A stretch of 23,461 nt of DNA from Aphelidium insulamus (GCA_036784855.1 JAZDSV010000112.1:1-23461); one strand, 5' to 3'; positions 7,778 to 16,190 are shown, counted from the first letter of the stretch. Translations and numbers: made by a program. The notes: a model not told the origin generated them from the sequence alone.

Positions 7778-8185
7778 TTAGAACATATCCAGGGCCACAC
7801 GGGCCACTTCAGACATATTGGCTTGCGTCCACGGCGGATCCCACGTGATCGTCACGGCCACTTCGCCAATACCATGCACGGCAGCGACTTTGTCGGCCAC
7901 TTCCTGCGGCAGTGTACCGGCAACTGGACACGCAGGTGCCGTCAGCGTCATCAGCACGTCGGTATTGCCGTTTTCTTTGATCTTGAGGTCATAGATCAGG
8001 CCCAAGTCGTAGATGTTCACCGGAATTTCCGGGTCGAACACCGTGCGCATGGCTTCAACGACAGAATCCTCGCTGGCCACAGGCGTGCCCGGCACCAACG
8101 GATTTCCTGACGTGATTTTATCGCCTTCCTTCGGCGGTTCGCCATCACCCGGCGCCATTTCATATGGAGGCATCATATCACTCAC
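7778..8185 (-). CDS. sufT: SufT-type MIP18/DUF59 Fe-S assembly protein
   Basis: 135 residues. A low-complexity, proline- and acid-rich N-terminal extension of about 40 residues precedes the MIP18 domain with DPEIPVNIYDLGLIY (51-65). The conserved cysteine is C86 in TAPACPVAG, and the domain ends with a WDPPWT block (about 115-120). SufT-like proteins help mature Fe-S proteins and are common last or next-to-last genes of SUF operons. The start is GTG at 8185, and GTGA overlaps the sufU stop by four bases, which points to coupled translation. The family assignment is strong. The exact biochemical step is not settled for the family. Confidence 0.88.
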   Translation of the reverse strand: MSDMMPPYEMAPGDGEPPKEGDKITSGNPLVPGTPVASEDSVVEAMRTVFDPEIPVNIYDLGLIYDLKIKENGNTDVLMTLTAPACPVAGTLPQEVADKVAAVHGIGEVAVTITWDPPWTQANMSEVARVALDMF

Positions 8186-8694
8186 ACCCTATTCCCTTCG
8201 CTTGTTCCTTCGGTTGTCGCGTCTTGGCGCCCTTCCAGGCATGACATCAGCGTATGCCATGGCAGGGTCGCGCACTTTACGCGCACCGGAAATTGTTTCA
8301 CGCCGCTTAAGCTGGCGAGTTTGTCCATATGGTCGTGCAGCGCCGCCGGCACCAAAGCTTTGGCAGCATCAATATCAGCCGCGCCAGTGCAGAGTTTCTG
8401 AACGGCGTCGAAAACGTGTTTGGCGGTTTCAGTGGATTGGCCCAACAAGGCTTCCGTCATCAACGACGCCGATGCAATCGAGATCGCGCAGCCTTTGCCG
8501 TCCGCCGCAACATCTTCAATCATCTCACCCGAAACACGGGCCGTCACGTTGATGCGGTCGCCGCACAACGGGTTGTTGCCCTTCACACTGCACGTGTGAT
8601 GCTCAACGATGCGCGCATTGCGCGGGTTCTTACCGTGATCAAGTATGATCTCTTGATAGAGCGATTTCAGATCATCGCCATCAGGCGCGGTCAT
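8182..8694 (-). CDS. sufU: SufU-type sulfur acceptor / scaffold
   Basis: 170 residues of the SufU/IscU fold. The zinc and sulfur-relay residues are all present: C44 and D46 (NPLCGDRI), C69 (GKGCAIS) and C141 (VRVKCATLPW). In Gram-positive bacteria SufU takes sulfur from SufS, and the same pairing is likely here because sufU directly follows sufS and no sufE lies in the operon. The frame is open further upstream to 8751, but the ATG at 8694 gives an exact ATGA overlap with the sufS stop (8691-8694), so I take that as the start. The C-terminal tail after about residue 155 (DATTEGTSEG) looks disordered. Confidence 0.9.
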   Translation of the reverse strand: MTAPDGDDLKSLYQEIILDHGKNPRNARIVEHHTCSVKGNNPLCGDRINVTARVSGEMIEDVAADGKGCAISIASASLMTEALLGQSTETAKHVFDAVQKLCTGAADIDAAKALVPAALHDHMDKLASLSGVKQFPVRVKCATLPWHTLMSCLEGRQDATTEGTSEGNRV

Positions 8695-9932
8695 AGCAGC
8701 ACCTCGCGGGCTTTGTGCAAGGCGGCTACCAACGCATCTACTTCGGAACACGTATTATAAATGCCGAACGATGCACGCGCCGTGGCCGTCACGCCCAGCG
8801 CTTCCATTAGAGGCTGTGCACAATGGTGACCGGCACGCACAGCAACACCCGAGCGGTCCAGCACGGTCGCTAAATCATGCGGATGCGCGCCGTCCATCGT
8901 GAAGGATTGCACGGATGCTTTGCGTTGCGCCGTACCCACCAGCTTTACGCCCGGCACAGTCGGCAACTGCTGCATGGCGTAATGCAGCACATCTTTTTCG
9001 TGCGCCAATGCACCAGCGCGATCAATGCTGCACAAGTAATCAATAGCAGCGCCCAACCCGAGGGCCGGCACGATCGCGGGTGTGCCCGCTTCAAACTTCG
9101 CAGGCGCTTCCGCCCACGTGCTGCGTTCAAACGAGACAGTCGAGATCATCTCACCACCGCCTTGATACGGCGGCATAGCATCCAACAACTCAGCCCGCGC
9201 CCACAGCACCCCAATACCGTTGGGGCCGTAAAGCTTGTGACCAGAGAAAGCGTAGAAGTCGCACCCCAGGGCCTGCACATCGACTTGCTCGTGCACGATA
9301 CCTTGGCAACCGTCGACAAACACCTTCGCGCCGACCTTGTGCGCGATCTCAACGATCTGCTCGATGGGCAGAATTGTGCCCAGCACGTTCGAGACGTGCG
9401 CGACGGAAACGATCTTGGTTTTGGGCCCAATAACTTTGGCGAACGAATCAACACTGACACTGCCGTCCGCATTGATCGGCACCACTTTAAGGGTCGCGCC
9501 CATTTGGTCGCGGATCAATTGCCACGGCACAATATTGGAATGGTGTTCAAGCGCCGTGATAACAATTTCATCGCCAGGCTTCAGGACCAAACGGCCGTAG
9601 CTTGACGCCACGAGGTTAATGGCTTCCGTGGCACCCTTGGTGAACACCACTTCATTGACCGAAGGCGCGTTGATGAATGCCTTCACTTTTTCACGCGCGA
9701 CTTCATAATTCGTCGTCGCGACTTCGCTGAGATAATACGCACCACGATGGACGTTGGCGTATTCGTTCTCGAACGCATAGGTCATCGCTTCAATGACCGC
9801 ACGCGGCTTTTGGGCCGAGGCAGCACTATCCAAGAACACCAAGGGCTTCTTATGCACTAGGCGCGAGAGAATAGGGAAATCCTTACGGATAGCCTCTACA
9901 TCAAATTTCGTAGGGCTAGCGATAATGTTCAT
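8691..9932 (-). CDS. sufS: Cysteine desulfurase SufS
   Basis: 413 residues, the normal length for group II cysteine desulfurases. It is PLP-dependent and converts cysteine to alanine while capturing sulfur as a persulfide. The PLP-binding lysine is K233 in FSGHKLYGP, the cofactor-stacking His is in ALEHHSN (about H131), the conserved Asp is in VFVDGCQ (D208), and the catalytic cysteine is C371 in RAGHHCAQP. It overlaps sufD upstream and sufU downstream by ATGA each, so translation of the three is probably coupled. Its product feeds SufU and SufBCD. Identification is secure. Confidence 0.96.
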   Translation of the reverse strand: MNIIASPTKFDVEAIRKDFPILSRLVHKKPLVFLDSAASAQKPRAVIEAMTYAFENEYANVHRGAYYLSEVATTNYEVAREKVKAFINAPSVNEVVFTKGATEAINLVASSYGRLVLKPGDEIVITALEHHSNIVPWQLIRDQMGATLKVVPINADGSVSVDSFAKVIGPKTKIVSVAHVSNVLGTILPIEQIVEIAHKVGAKVFVDGCQGIVHEQVDVQALGCDFYAFSGHKLYGPNGIGVLWARAELLDAMPPYQGGGEMISTVSFERSTWAEAPAKFEAGTPAIVPALGLGAAIDYLCSIDRAGALAHEKDVLHYAMQQLPTVPGVKLVGTAQRKASVQSFTMDGAHPHDLATVLDRSGVAVRAGHHCAQPLMEALGVTATARASFGIYNTCSEVDALVAALHKAREVLL

Positions 9933-11218
9933 GCCGCCGCCTTGACGCCGCGGCGTTTCAGCCAGCTTTGCACCATGTCGCTAAACGTAGCGCGCACGGC
10001 GTCATCAGTGATGCTGGAGACTGCATCTTCCAAGAAACCCGCGACCAGTAATCCGCGCGCCGTTTCACGGTCGATGCCACGCGCCATCAGATAGAACATG
10101 TGGCTTTCATCAAGCTCGCCGGTAGCAGCACCATGGGCGCACTGAACGTCATCAGCGAAAATTTCCAACTCGGGCTTGCAATCAACTGTCGGGCCTTTAG
10201 CCAGGAACATTGCCTTGTGCAGCAAGCGCGCATCTGTCTTTTGCGCATCCTTGGCCACCACAATGCTGCCCTGGAATACGGCATGTGACTGCCCATCCAC
10301 CACGCCCTTGACCAATTGCGTCGATGTGGTGCGCGGCACGACGTGATTCAGCGCTGTCGTGAAATCGTGATGTTGCTTGCCGCCGATGGCGTACACGCCA
10401 TTCACAACGGCATGTGCACCTTCGCCGTTAAAGCTGGCGCGCACTTCCTGGCGTACCTTGCCGCCGCCCAAGCCTACATGAAAGGTTTCAAAGGTGCTGT
10501 GCGCGGCTAAAGCCACGGAGGTCGTGGCAAAATGAAATGCATCATCATCTTCAGCGACACTGACATAGCGCTTCAGATGCGCATTTTCGCCCAAGCTGAT
10601 TTCAGTGACCGGATTGGCCAAATAGCTTTGGCCCGGCAAGCCCACATGCGTTTCGATGATTGTCAGTTGTGCGCCTTGATCCAGCGCGATGATGTTGCGC
10701 GGATGGAAAGCCACGGGTTCAGCACCCGCCGCACCGATGGAAACAATGTGCAGCGTTCCGCCGGCCACATTCTTGCCAACGCGGATGACTAAACCATCGG
10801 TCATGTAGGCCGTGTTCAGCGCAACAAGCTCTGATGAACCACTCGCCGCCTGCCCCACCAAAGCTTTTACCGCATCGACAGATTGTTTCAGCGTGGTCAC
10901 GCCTTCAACTTTATCCGACAAGGCCTTATTCAACACGCCGTTGACAATCACAATGCGCTTAGCACCCGCAATCTGCGGCACGTTCGTCGGAACGCTTTGC
11001 ACATCCACATCATCGGCAGCGCTGGCTGGAATAAATGGGATTTTAGCGAGATCGCCAACAGGAGTGAAAATAAATGCTTCGGTTTTTGGGCCCGGCAAGC
11101 CGCTCGCGTTCAAGACCGCGCGCGCGTTTGTGCGCAAGCTGTCCAGCGCGGGCAACGCGCCGACTTTCGACGCATATGCCTCTTTGAACGGGTGATTGAG
11201 CAAGCCGGTGGCAACCAT
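9929..11218 (-). CDS. sufD: Fe-S assembly protein SufD
   Basis: About 429 residues. SufD is the SufB paralogue in the SufB-SufC2-SufD scaffold and is needed mainly for iron entry. The C-terminal beta-helix core carries the family block around DVQCAHGAATGELDESHMFYL, including the conserved cysteine/histidine pair and an E-x-H motif. The N-terminal ~100 residues are helical and variable (FKEAYASK, LPGPKTEAF), as usual for SufD. A TTG at 11224 would add two residues. I prefer ATG 11218, with AGGCAG about 8 bases upstream. sufC ends 14 bases earlier. It overlaps sufS by four bases. Confidence 0.93.
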   Translation of the reverse strand: MVATGLLNHPFKEAYASKVGALPALDSLRTNARAVLNASGLPGPKTEAFIFTPVGDLAKIPFIPASAADDVDVQSVPTNVPQIAGAKRIVIVNGVLNKALSDKVEGVTTLKQSVDAVKALVGQAASGSSELVALNTAYMTDGLVIRVGKNVAGGTLHIVSIGAAGAEPVAFHPRNIIALDQGAQLTIIETHVGLPGQSYLANPVTEISLGENAHLKRYVSVAEDDDAFHFATTSVALAAHSTFETFHVGLGGGKVRQEVRASFNGEGAHAVVNGVYAIGGKQHHDFTTALNHVVPRTTSTQLVKGVVDGQSHAVFQGSIVVAKDAQKTDARLLHKAMFLAKGPTVDCKPELEIFADDVQCAHGAATGELDESHMFYLMARGIDRETARGLLVAGFLEDAVSSITDDAVRATFSDMVQSWLKRRGVKAAA

Positions 11219-11232
11219 AACCAATACTGCCT

Positions 11233-11985
11233 TTACGCCGCCGCCAAGTATTTGGCGTAACCGTTGGCTTCAAGGTCCAGCGCCAGTTCACGCCCACCGC
11301 TGGCAACAATCTTGCCGCCGGTCATGACGTGCACATGGTCTGGCACGATGTAGTTCAGCAAACGCTGATAGTGGGTGATGACCAGGAAAGAGCGTTCTGG
11401 GCTGCGCAGCGCATTCACGCCGTCCGAGACAACTTTCAGCGCGTCGATATCAAGGCCAGAGTCGGTTTCATCCAGCACCGCGAATTTCGGTTCCAGCAGC
11501 GTCATCTGCAGCACTTCCGCGCGCTTCTTCTCGCCACCTGAGAAACCAACGTTCAGCGGGCGCTTAATCATGTCATCAGCGATGCCGAGTGTTTTGTTCT
11601 TGGCTTTCACCAATTTCAAAAACTCCATGGCGTCGATTTCTTTTTCGCCTGCCGCACGGCGCTTCGCGTTGATCGCGGTCTTCAAGAACGCCGAGGTCGA
11701 CACGCCCGGAATTTCAACTGGGTATTGGAACGCCAAGAACACACCCGCGCGGGCGCGTTCATCGGGTTCCATGGCCAGCAAGTCCTTGCCGTCGAACGTC
11801 ACCGAACCGCTGGTGATCTCATAACCATCACGGCCGGCAATGATGTTGGACAGCGTGCTTTTGCCTGTGCCGTTGGGGCCCATGATCGCATGCACTTCAC
11901 CTGCATTGATGGTGAGTGAAATGCCTTTCAGGATTTCTTTGTCCTGAACTTTCACATGCAGATCTTTAATTTCAATCAGCGCCAT
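11233..11985 (-). CDS. sufC: Fe-S assembly ATPase SufC
   Basis: 250 residues of an ABC-type ATPase without any membrane partner; it dimerises with SufB and SufD and drives conformational change of the scaffold. Walker A is GPNGTGKST (36-44), the signature FSGGEKKR (148-155), Walker B FAVLDETDSGLD (about 168-179) and the H-loop VITHYQ with H205. The SufC-typical GEKKRAE and DETDSGLD variants separate it from transporter ATPases. The open frame extends to 12030 inside sufB, but ATG 11985 has AAGGA about 7 bases upstream and restores the family's usual MALIEIKDLH start. The gap to sufB is 13 bases. Confidence 0.96.
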   Translation of the reverse strand: MALIEIKDLHVKVQDKEILKGISLTINAGEVHAIMGPNGTGKSTLSNIIAGRDGYEITSGSVTFDGKDLLAMEPDERARAGVFLAFQYPVEIPGVSTSAFLKTAINAKRRAAGEKEIDAMEFLKLVKAKNKTLGIADDMIKRPLNVGFSGGEKKRAEVLQMTLLEPKFAVLDETDSGLDIDALKVVSDGVNALRSPERSFLVITHYQRLLNYIVPDHVHVMTGGKIVASGGRELALDLEANGYAKYLAAA

Positions 11986-11998
11986 TTTCTTTTCCTTA

Positions 11999-13453
11999 TT
12001 AACCGACGCTACCTTCGAGGCTGATACCAACCAGCTTCTGCGCTTCCACCGCGAACTCCATCGGCAGGGTTTGCAACACTTCCTTGCAGAAGCCGTTGAC
12101 GATCAACGACACCGCTTCTTCCTGCGTCATGCCACGCTGCATGCAGTAGAACAGCTGATCTTCGCTAATTTTGCTGGTGGTCGCTTCGTGTTCCGTTTGT
12201 GCGGTTGGGTTTTTGGTCTCGATGTACGGCACCGTGTGCGCCGCGCACGTTGAGCCAATCAGCAAACTGTCGCACTGCGTATAGTTCCGCGCGCCATCAG
12301 CTTTGCCCTGCACGCGCACGAGGCCGCGATAGGTGTTCGACGACTTGCCGGCCGAAATACCCTTCGAGATAATTTTCGAGCGCGTATTCTTACCAATGTG
12401 AATCATCTTCGTGCCGGTATCGGCCTGCTGATGATTATTGGTGATGGCGACCGAGTAGAACTCGCCCACCGAGTTATCACCTTGCAGAATGCAGCTGGGG
12501 TACTTCCATGTAATGGCAGAGCCCGTTTCAACTTGCGTCCACATCACCTTGGAATTTTTGCCGCGGCAGGCGGCGCGCTTGGTGACGAAGTTATAAATGC
12601 CGCCCTTGCCGTCTTTGTCGCCGGGGAACCAGTTCTGCACGGTCGAGTATTTGATCTCGGCATCATCAAGGGCCACCAACTCAACCACAGCCGCGTGCAA
12701 TTGGTTTTCGTCGCGCTGCGGCGCTGTGCAGCCTTCGAGATAGCTCACATACGAGCCCTCATCGGCGATGATCAGCGTACGTTCGAACTGACCTGTGTTC
12801 TTTTCGTTGATGCGGAAGTAGGTCGAGAGTTCCATCGGGCAACGCAGGCCCTTGGGGATGTAGACAAACGAGCCGTCGGTGAACACTGCGCTATTCAGCG
12901 TTGCATAAAAATTGTCGGCCACCGGTACGACCGAGCCCAAATACTTCTGCACCAGCTCGGGGTACTTATGTACAGCCTCTGAGATCGGGCAGAAGATCAC
13001 GCCCAACTCGTTCAGCTTTTTCTTGTAAGTCGTCGCGACAGACACACTGTCAAACACGGCATCAACCGCCACGCCGGACATGATCTGTTGTTCCAGCAAG
13101 GGGATGCCGAGTTTCTTGTAGGTCTCGACCAACTGCGGGTCGACTTCATCCATGCTTTTCAGCGAAGCCTTTTGTTTTGGCGCGGCGTAATAGTAGGAAT
13201 CTTGGTAGTCGATTTTGGGAAAATGCAGTTTCGCCCACGCTGGCTCTTCATCAGCCAACGTCAGCCAGTAGCGGAACGCCTTCAGGCGCCACTCCAACAT
13301 CCAGGCGGGTTCGCCTTTTTTCTCTGAAATGAACCGGACGATATCTTCGCTGAGGCCTTTCGGCGCGCGGTCAGATTCAATGTCCGTCACGAAGCCGTAC
13401 TTGTAGGCTTCGATGTCTTTAACGGCGGCGGCGGTTTCGCTACGTGCAACCAT
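11999..13453 (-). CDS. sufB: Fe-S scaffold protein SufB
   Basis: 484 residues, typical for SufB, the subunit that receives sulfur and builds the cluster within SufBC2D. Family landmarks include the N-terminal [18 protein letters not shown], the [16 protein letters not shown] helix, [37 protein letters not shown], and the C-terminal [17 protein letters not shown] through [17 protein letters not shown] with its conserved Cys and His/Glu positions. It is the first enzyme gene of the operon, 9 bases after the rrf2 stop. AGGGGG lies about 6 bases upstream of the ATG. Identification is secure. Confidence 0.97.
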   Translation of the reverse strand: MVARSETAAAVKDIEAYKYGFVTDIESDRAPKGLSEDIVRFISEKKGEPAWMLEWRLKAFRYWLTLADEEPAWAKLHFPKIDYQDSYYYAAPKQKASLKSMDEVDPQLVETYKKLGIPLLEQQIMSGVAVDAVFDSVSVATTYKKKLNELGVIFCPISEAVHKYPELVQKYLGSVVPVADNFYATLNSAVFTDGSFVYIPKGLRCPMELSTYFRINEKNTGQFERTLIIADEGSYVSYLEGCTAPQRDENQLHAAVVELVALDDAEIKYSTVQNWFPGDKDGKGGIYNFVTKRAACRGKNSKVMWTQVETGSAITWKYPSCILQGDNSVGEFYSVAITNNHQQADTGTKMIHIGKNTRSKIISKGISAGKSSNTYRGLVRVQGKADGARNYTQCDSLLIGSTCAAHTVPYIETKNPTAQTEHEATTSKISEDQLFYCMQRGMTQEEAVSLIVNGFCKEVLQTLPMEFAVEAQKLVGISLEGSVG

Positions 13454-13462
13454 GGTCGCCCC

Positions 13463-13924
13463 CTATACCTGAGCGCGCGTGGGCGCGGCTTTCGCCGGCA
13501 GCGCGTTCAAGCCAAAGGAGTCGATGTCGGCAATCATCTCGGCCAGCGTCACTTCCGTCAGTGCGGCGCGCACGGCCTTGTTCACGCGGTTCCATTTCCC
13601 CTGCACCAAACAGGTGCGTTGCATATCGCAGTGCTGGTCTGAGGTATCGGCGCAGGCTGTGAGCGCAATCGGGCCCTCAACGGCCTGAATGACGTCAGCG
13701 ACGGTGATTTCGCCCTGGGGACGGCTCAGCGCATAGCCACCGGCAGCACCACGATGCGAGGCGACGAGGCCAGCCTTGCCCAGGCCCTTCATCAACTTGG
13801 CCACTGTGGGCAGCGGCAGGCCCGTACGGGCAGCCACCTGCTGCGCCGAGCGGCGGGTATCAGACCGGGCGACGTCGATCAGGACGACCATCGCATAATC
13901 TGTTAACTTGTTGACCTTAAACAT
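13463..13924 (-). CDS. Rrf2/IscR-family Fe-S regulator of the SUF operon
   Basis: 153 residues. An N-terminal winged helix-turn-helix (about 1-70, with LTDYAMVVL and HRGAAGGYALSRP) is followed by a dimerisation helix. The cluster-binding cysteines are C91, C99 and C105, spaced C-x7-C-x5-C rather than the C-x5-C-x5-C of E. coli IscR. Rrf2 proteins of this type hold a [2Fe-2S] cluster and repress their operon when clusters are sufficient. Its place as first gene of the SUF operon, together with an IscR type I-like palindrome starting 48 bases upstream of its ATG, supports autoregulation. I leave the symbol empty because iscR, sufR and other names are used for such genes. GGTGA precedes the ATG by a few bases. 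Confidence 0.92.
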   Translation of the reverse strand: MFKVNKLTDYAMVVLIDVARSDTRRSAQQVAARTGLPLPTVAKLMKGLGKAGLVASHRGAAGGYALSRPQGEITVADVIQAVEGPIALTACADTSDQHCDMQRTCLVQGKWNRVNKAVRAALTEVTLAEMIADIDSFGLNALPAKAAPTRAQV

Positions 13925-13971
13925 GTTTCACCGGCTTTGGCGGCCTAGAAGCTGAGAACGATTCTTAATTA

Positions 13972-13986
13972 GGACTGTTTTAGTCC
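13972..13986. promoter_or_regulatory. IscR type I-like operator
   Basis: GGACT-GTTTT-AGTCC is a perfect 5-5-5 palindrome. Its core GACTGTTTTAGTC matches the core of the known IscR type I motif (GACT-RWWWY-AGTC) at every position. It lies between the divergent rrf2-suf operon and the formyltransferase gene, 48 bases upstream of rrf2. A possible minus-strand -10 (TAATTA) lies immediately downstream, so bound regulator would block the promoter. Confidence 0.8.
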
Positions 13987-13993
13987 CATTGGC

Positions 13994-14012
13994 CCTGACA
14001 TAGGCTGTCAGG
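13994..14012. promoter_or_regulatory. Second palindrome in the suf/formyltransferase gap
   Basis: CCTGACA-TAGGC-TGTCAGG has perfect 7-base arms and a 5-base spacer, the same spacing as the IscR-like box. The two centres (13979 and 14003) are 24 bases apart. It could be a second operator, for another regulator or facing the formyltransferase gene, or a hairpin in the 5' end of the rrf2 transcript. No match to a named operator is claimed. Confidence 0.5.
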
Positions 14013-14060
14013 ACGCCCGTTGCAAGGCGGTTTTTGGGTGATGAAGGATCAGCTGTCGAT

Positions 14061-14744
14061 ATGAAATCGCGGATTATCCTGCTGACAGATAAGGCGTTTG
14101 CGGCAGACCTTACGGCTGTTCTGGCGGGCGAAGATGTGGGCCTGGCTTACAGCATGGCTGACCTGTCCCACGCACTGTCCGGCGACCTCACGCGTACACG
14201 CCTCATCAGCTTCGGCAGCGGAGTGATTGTACCGCCCGCCATCCTGAAAGTGCTGCCGCCTGCCTACAATTTTCACCCCGGCCCGCCGAACTATCGCGGG
14301 CTGTTTCCGTCGGTCTACGCGCTGTACGACAACGCCACGGAATTTGGCGTGACCTGCCACGAGATGACGGCTGACATCGACAGCGGCGCCATTGTGGCCG
14401 TAAACCGCTTTGCCGTTGCACCGATTTTGGACCGCGCGGCGCTTGATCAGCTGACGTACCACTATCTTTTGAAACTGCTGAAAGACTTAGGCGATGCATT
14501 GTCAGGCACGACACCACTGCCTCACATCAATGAGAAATGGTCCGGCCCCTTGCGCCGCAAAGCTGATTTTGAAGCGATGTGCCGGTTAACATCCGATTGC
14601 GATGAAGCGGAGTTTCAGCGCCGCTATCGTGCTGTGGGTGAAGGTCCGCATCATGCGTTGACGATTGAGCGTGACGGCAAAGTCATTGAACTTCGCAGCA
14701 ATCAAGCTGGCGAAGTCACGCGCGGCGGCAAGCCAGTTAGCTAA
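14061..14744 (+). CDS. Formyltransferase-domain protein
   Basis: About 227 residues of the formyl transferase N-terminal fold (the family of methionyl-tRNA, GAR and sugar formyltransferases, which use 10-formyl-tetrahydrofolate). The catalytic triad is visible: N70 and H72 in the NFHPGPPNYRG motif and D107 in the ADIDSGAI motif. The N-terminal Rossmann half is shorter than usual, and the C-terminal domain of methionyl-tRNA formyltransferase is absent. It is therefore not a standard fmt, and the acceptor substrate is unknown. An upstream TTG (14034) would add nine residues. I chose ATG 14061, with AAGGA 12 bases away. It diverges from the SUF operon and overlaps the znuA end by eight bases, tail to tail. 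Confidence 0.8.
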   Translation: MKSRIILLTDKAFAADLTAVLAGEDVGLAYSMADLSHALSGDLTRTRLISFGSGVIVPPAILKVLPPAYNFHPGPPNYRGLFPSVYALYDNATEFGVTCHEMTADIDSGAIVAVNRFAVAPILDRAALDQLTYHYLLKLLKDLGDALSGTTPLPHINEKWSGPLRRKADFEAMCRLTSDCDEAEFQRRYRAVGEGPHHALTIERDGKVIELRSNQAGEVTRGGKPVS

Positions 14745-15627
14745 GGCAGCGAACCAAACGTTCCGAAAGCCCACGCATCAAATCGAAATAGAGATTTGGC
14801 CCCGCGGGCAGTGTTGAAGCTTCAGGGTCGAGCGTTTCAGATTTCGCCGGTGTGCCTTCAATCAGCGTTGCGATCAGTTTGGGTTCAAACTGCGGTTCCG
14901 CGAAGACGCAGACCGCTTTGGCCGACGTGATCTTGGCTTTGATCTCACTCACGCGCTTTGCACCTGGCGCACGGTCTGGGCTGACGGTGAGCGACCCCAA
15001 TGCATTCAAGCCATAACGTTTCTCGAAGTACTGATAGCCATCGTGGAAGACCACAAACGGCTTCGCTGAAATTGGTGCCAAGCTGTGTTGCAGCTCTTCA
15101 TCCAAAGCATCTAGCTTTTCATGCATCGCTCTTGCATTTGCTGCATAGACAGATGCGTTTGATGGATCAGCTTTGCTGAGACCATTCTGTGCAGCCGTCA
15201 CAATCGCTTTCGCATTGCGTGGATCGAGCCAGATGTGGCCATCCATATCATGATGATCATGATCGTGGTCATCGTGAACGCCGCCATCGCGGCCTTTCAG
15301 CACTGTCACGCCGGGCGCTTCAGCTAATTCTATAACCGTGGCTTTTCCGGCAAGTACGCCCAGCGGTTTTTCCAGAAACGTCTCCAGCCCCTCGCCCACC
15401 CAGAACACAACTTGCGCATCATTCAGCGCGCGCGCATCGGAAGGCTTCAGTGAAAACGTGTGCAGCGACTGACCACCGCCGACCAGGACAGTGGGCTTGC
15501 CCATGCCGGCCATCACGCCTTCCACCAGCGAGGCCACGGGCTTTATTGAGACCACGACTTTGGGCGCGGCCCATGCAACGGCCGGCAAAAGGCTTAAGAA
15601 AACAGCGAAAAGAACGCGAAAGAGCAT
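14737..15627 (-). CDS. znuA: Zinc ABC transporter substrate-binding protein ZnuA
   Basis: 296 residues with a clear signal peptide (hydrophobic 2-18, likely cleavage after AVAWA at about 20). The cluster A-I metal-binding fold is recognised by its ligands: H56 (SLHTF), H131 (GHIWLDP), H195 (VVFHDGYQYF) and D267 (TLDPEAS). A His/Asp-rich loop sits before the second ligand (about 117-131, HDDHDHDHHDMDGH); such loops are typical of zinc rather than manganese binders. It works in the periplasm and hands Zn2+ to ZnuB. It is transcribed divergently from zur-znuCB, with a palindrome between them. The frame also has a TTG at 15645; ATG 15627 gives a proper signal peptide. Confidence 0.95.
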   Translation of the reverse strand: MLFRVLFAVFLSLLPAVAWAAPKVVVSIKPVASLVEGVMAGMGKPTVLVGGGQSLHTFSLKPSDARALNDAQVVFWVGEGLETFLEKPLGVLAGKATVIELAEAPGVTVLKGRDGGVHDDHDHDHHDMDGHIWLDPRNAKAIVTAAQNGLSKADPSNASVYAANARAMHEKLDALDEELQHSLAPISAKPFVVFHDGYQYFEKRYGLNALGSLTVSPDRAPGAKRVSEIKAKITSAKAVCVFAEPQFEPKLIATLIEGTPAKSETLDPEASTLPAGPNLYFDLMRGLSERLVRCLS

Positions 15628-15650
15628 GGAGGCATCCGGGGACAAAGTGT

Positions 15651-15664
15651 TATGTTATAACATA
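15651..15664. promoter_or_regulatory. Probable Zur operator
   Basis: TATGTTATAACATA is a 14-base perfect palindrome in the gap between the divergent znuA and zur-znuC-znuB units. AT-rich palindromes with GTTATA/TATAAC halves are the usual shape of alphaproteobacterial Zur boxes. A single site here could repress both directions when zinc is plentiful. The Zur link is inferred from position and shape. Confidence 0.75.
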
Positions 15665-15695
15665 TAGGTCTACGTCCAAGATTTCGAGAGCCTTC

Positions 15696-16190
15696 ATGCC
15701 CCGCGCCGCAATCGCCGATTTCCCGAAAAAAGATCACAACCACAAGGCTTGTGGCGCCCATGCGCTATCGGAAGCAGAAGCCATCTGCCGCAGCCGGGGT
15801 GCGCGCCTGACTGACTTACGCAAGCGCGTTTTGGAAACCGTATGGCACAGCCATGGCCCTATGGGTGCCTACGATATTCTAGCGCACATCAATGCGAAGG
15901 GTGAACGCAACGCGCCGATGGCCGTGTACCGTGCCCTCGACTTCTTGATGGAAAATGGGTTGGTGCATCGCCTCAGCAGCCTCAATGCGTTCGTAGGCTG
16001 CCGCCATCCCGGCCATAACCACGCAGGCCAATTCCTGATCTGCAACAATTGCAATGACGTGGCGGAACTGGCGAGCGATGCCGTTAGCAAAACGGTCATC
16101 AAAGCCGCCAAATCGCGCGGCTTCAAACCCGCCAGCGAAATTGTTGAAGTGATGGGTCTGTGCCCTAACTGTCAGAAAGCCGCATCATGA
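15696..16190 (+). CDS. zur: Zinc uptake regulator Zur (Fur family)
   Basis: 164 residues. It has an N-terminal His-rich tip (KKDHNHKACGAH), then the Fur-family winged helix (about 35-95, with RLTDLRKRVLETVW and [19 protein letters not shown]), then a metal-binding dimerisation domain with CRHPGHNH (102-109), C116-x2-C119 and C156-x2-C159. The two CxxC pairs form the structural zinc site typical of Fur proteins. The gene context (zinc transporter on both sides and a palindromic operator) makes Zur far more likely than Fur or PerR. The frame is open far upstream across antisense znuA, but ATG 15696 follows GAGAG (15685-15689) by about 6 bases and sits downstream of the operator. Its stop overlaps the znuC start (ATGA). 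Confidence 0.93.
   Translation: MPRAAIADFPKKDHNHKACGAHALSEAEAICRSRGARLTDLRKRVLETVWHSHGPMGAYDILAHINAKGERNAPMAVYRALDFLMENGLVHRLSSLNAFVGCRHPGHNHAGQFLICNNCNDVAELASDAVSKTVIKAAKSRGFKPASEIVEVMGLCPNCQKAAS

Noticed and set aside
8877-9605. 242-residue plus-strand frame opposite sufS
   Set aside because: It is a shadow of the strongly conserved sufS gene, with no recognisable motif and an Arg/His-rich composition typical of antisense frames.
12398-12982. 194-residue plus-strand frame opposite sufB
   Set aside because: It is an antisense shadow of a secure sufB.
15450-15695. Upstream extension of the zur frame to 15450, antisense to znuA
   Set aside because: It would bury the operator and promoter inside the gene. 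The ATG at 15696 has a Shine-Dalgarno and gives the normal Zur length.
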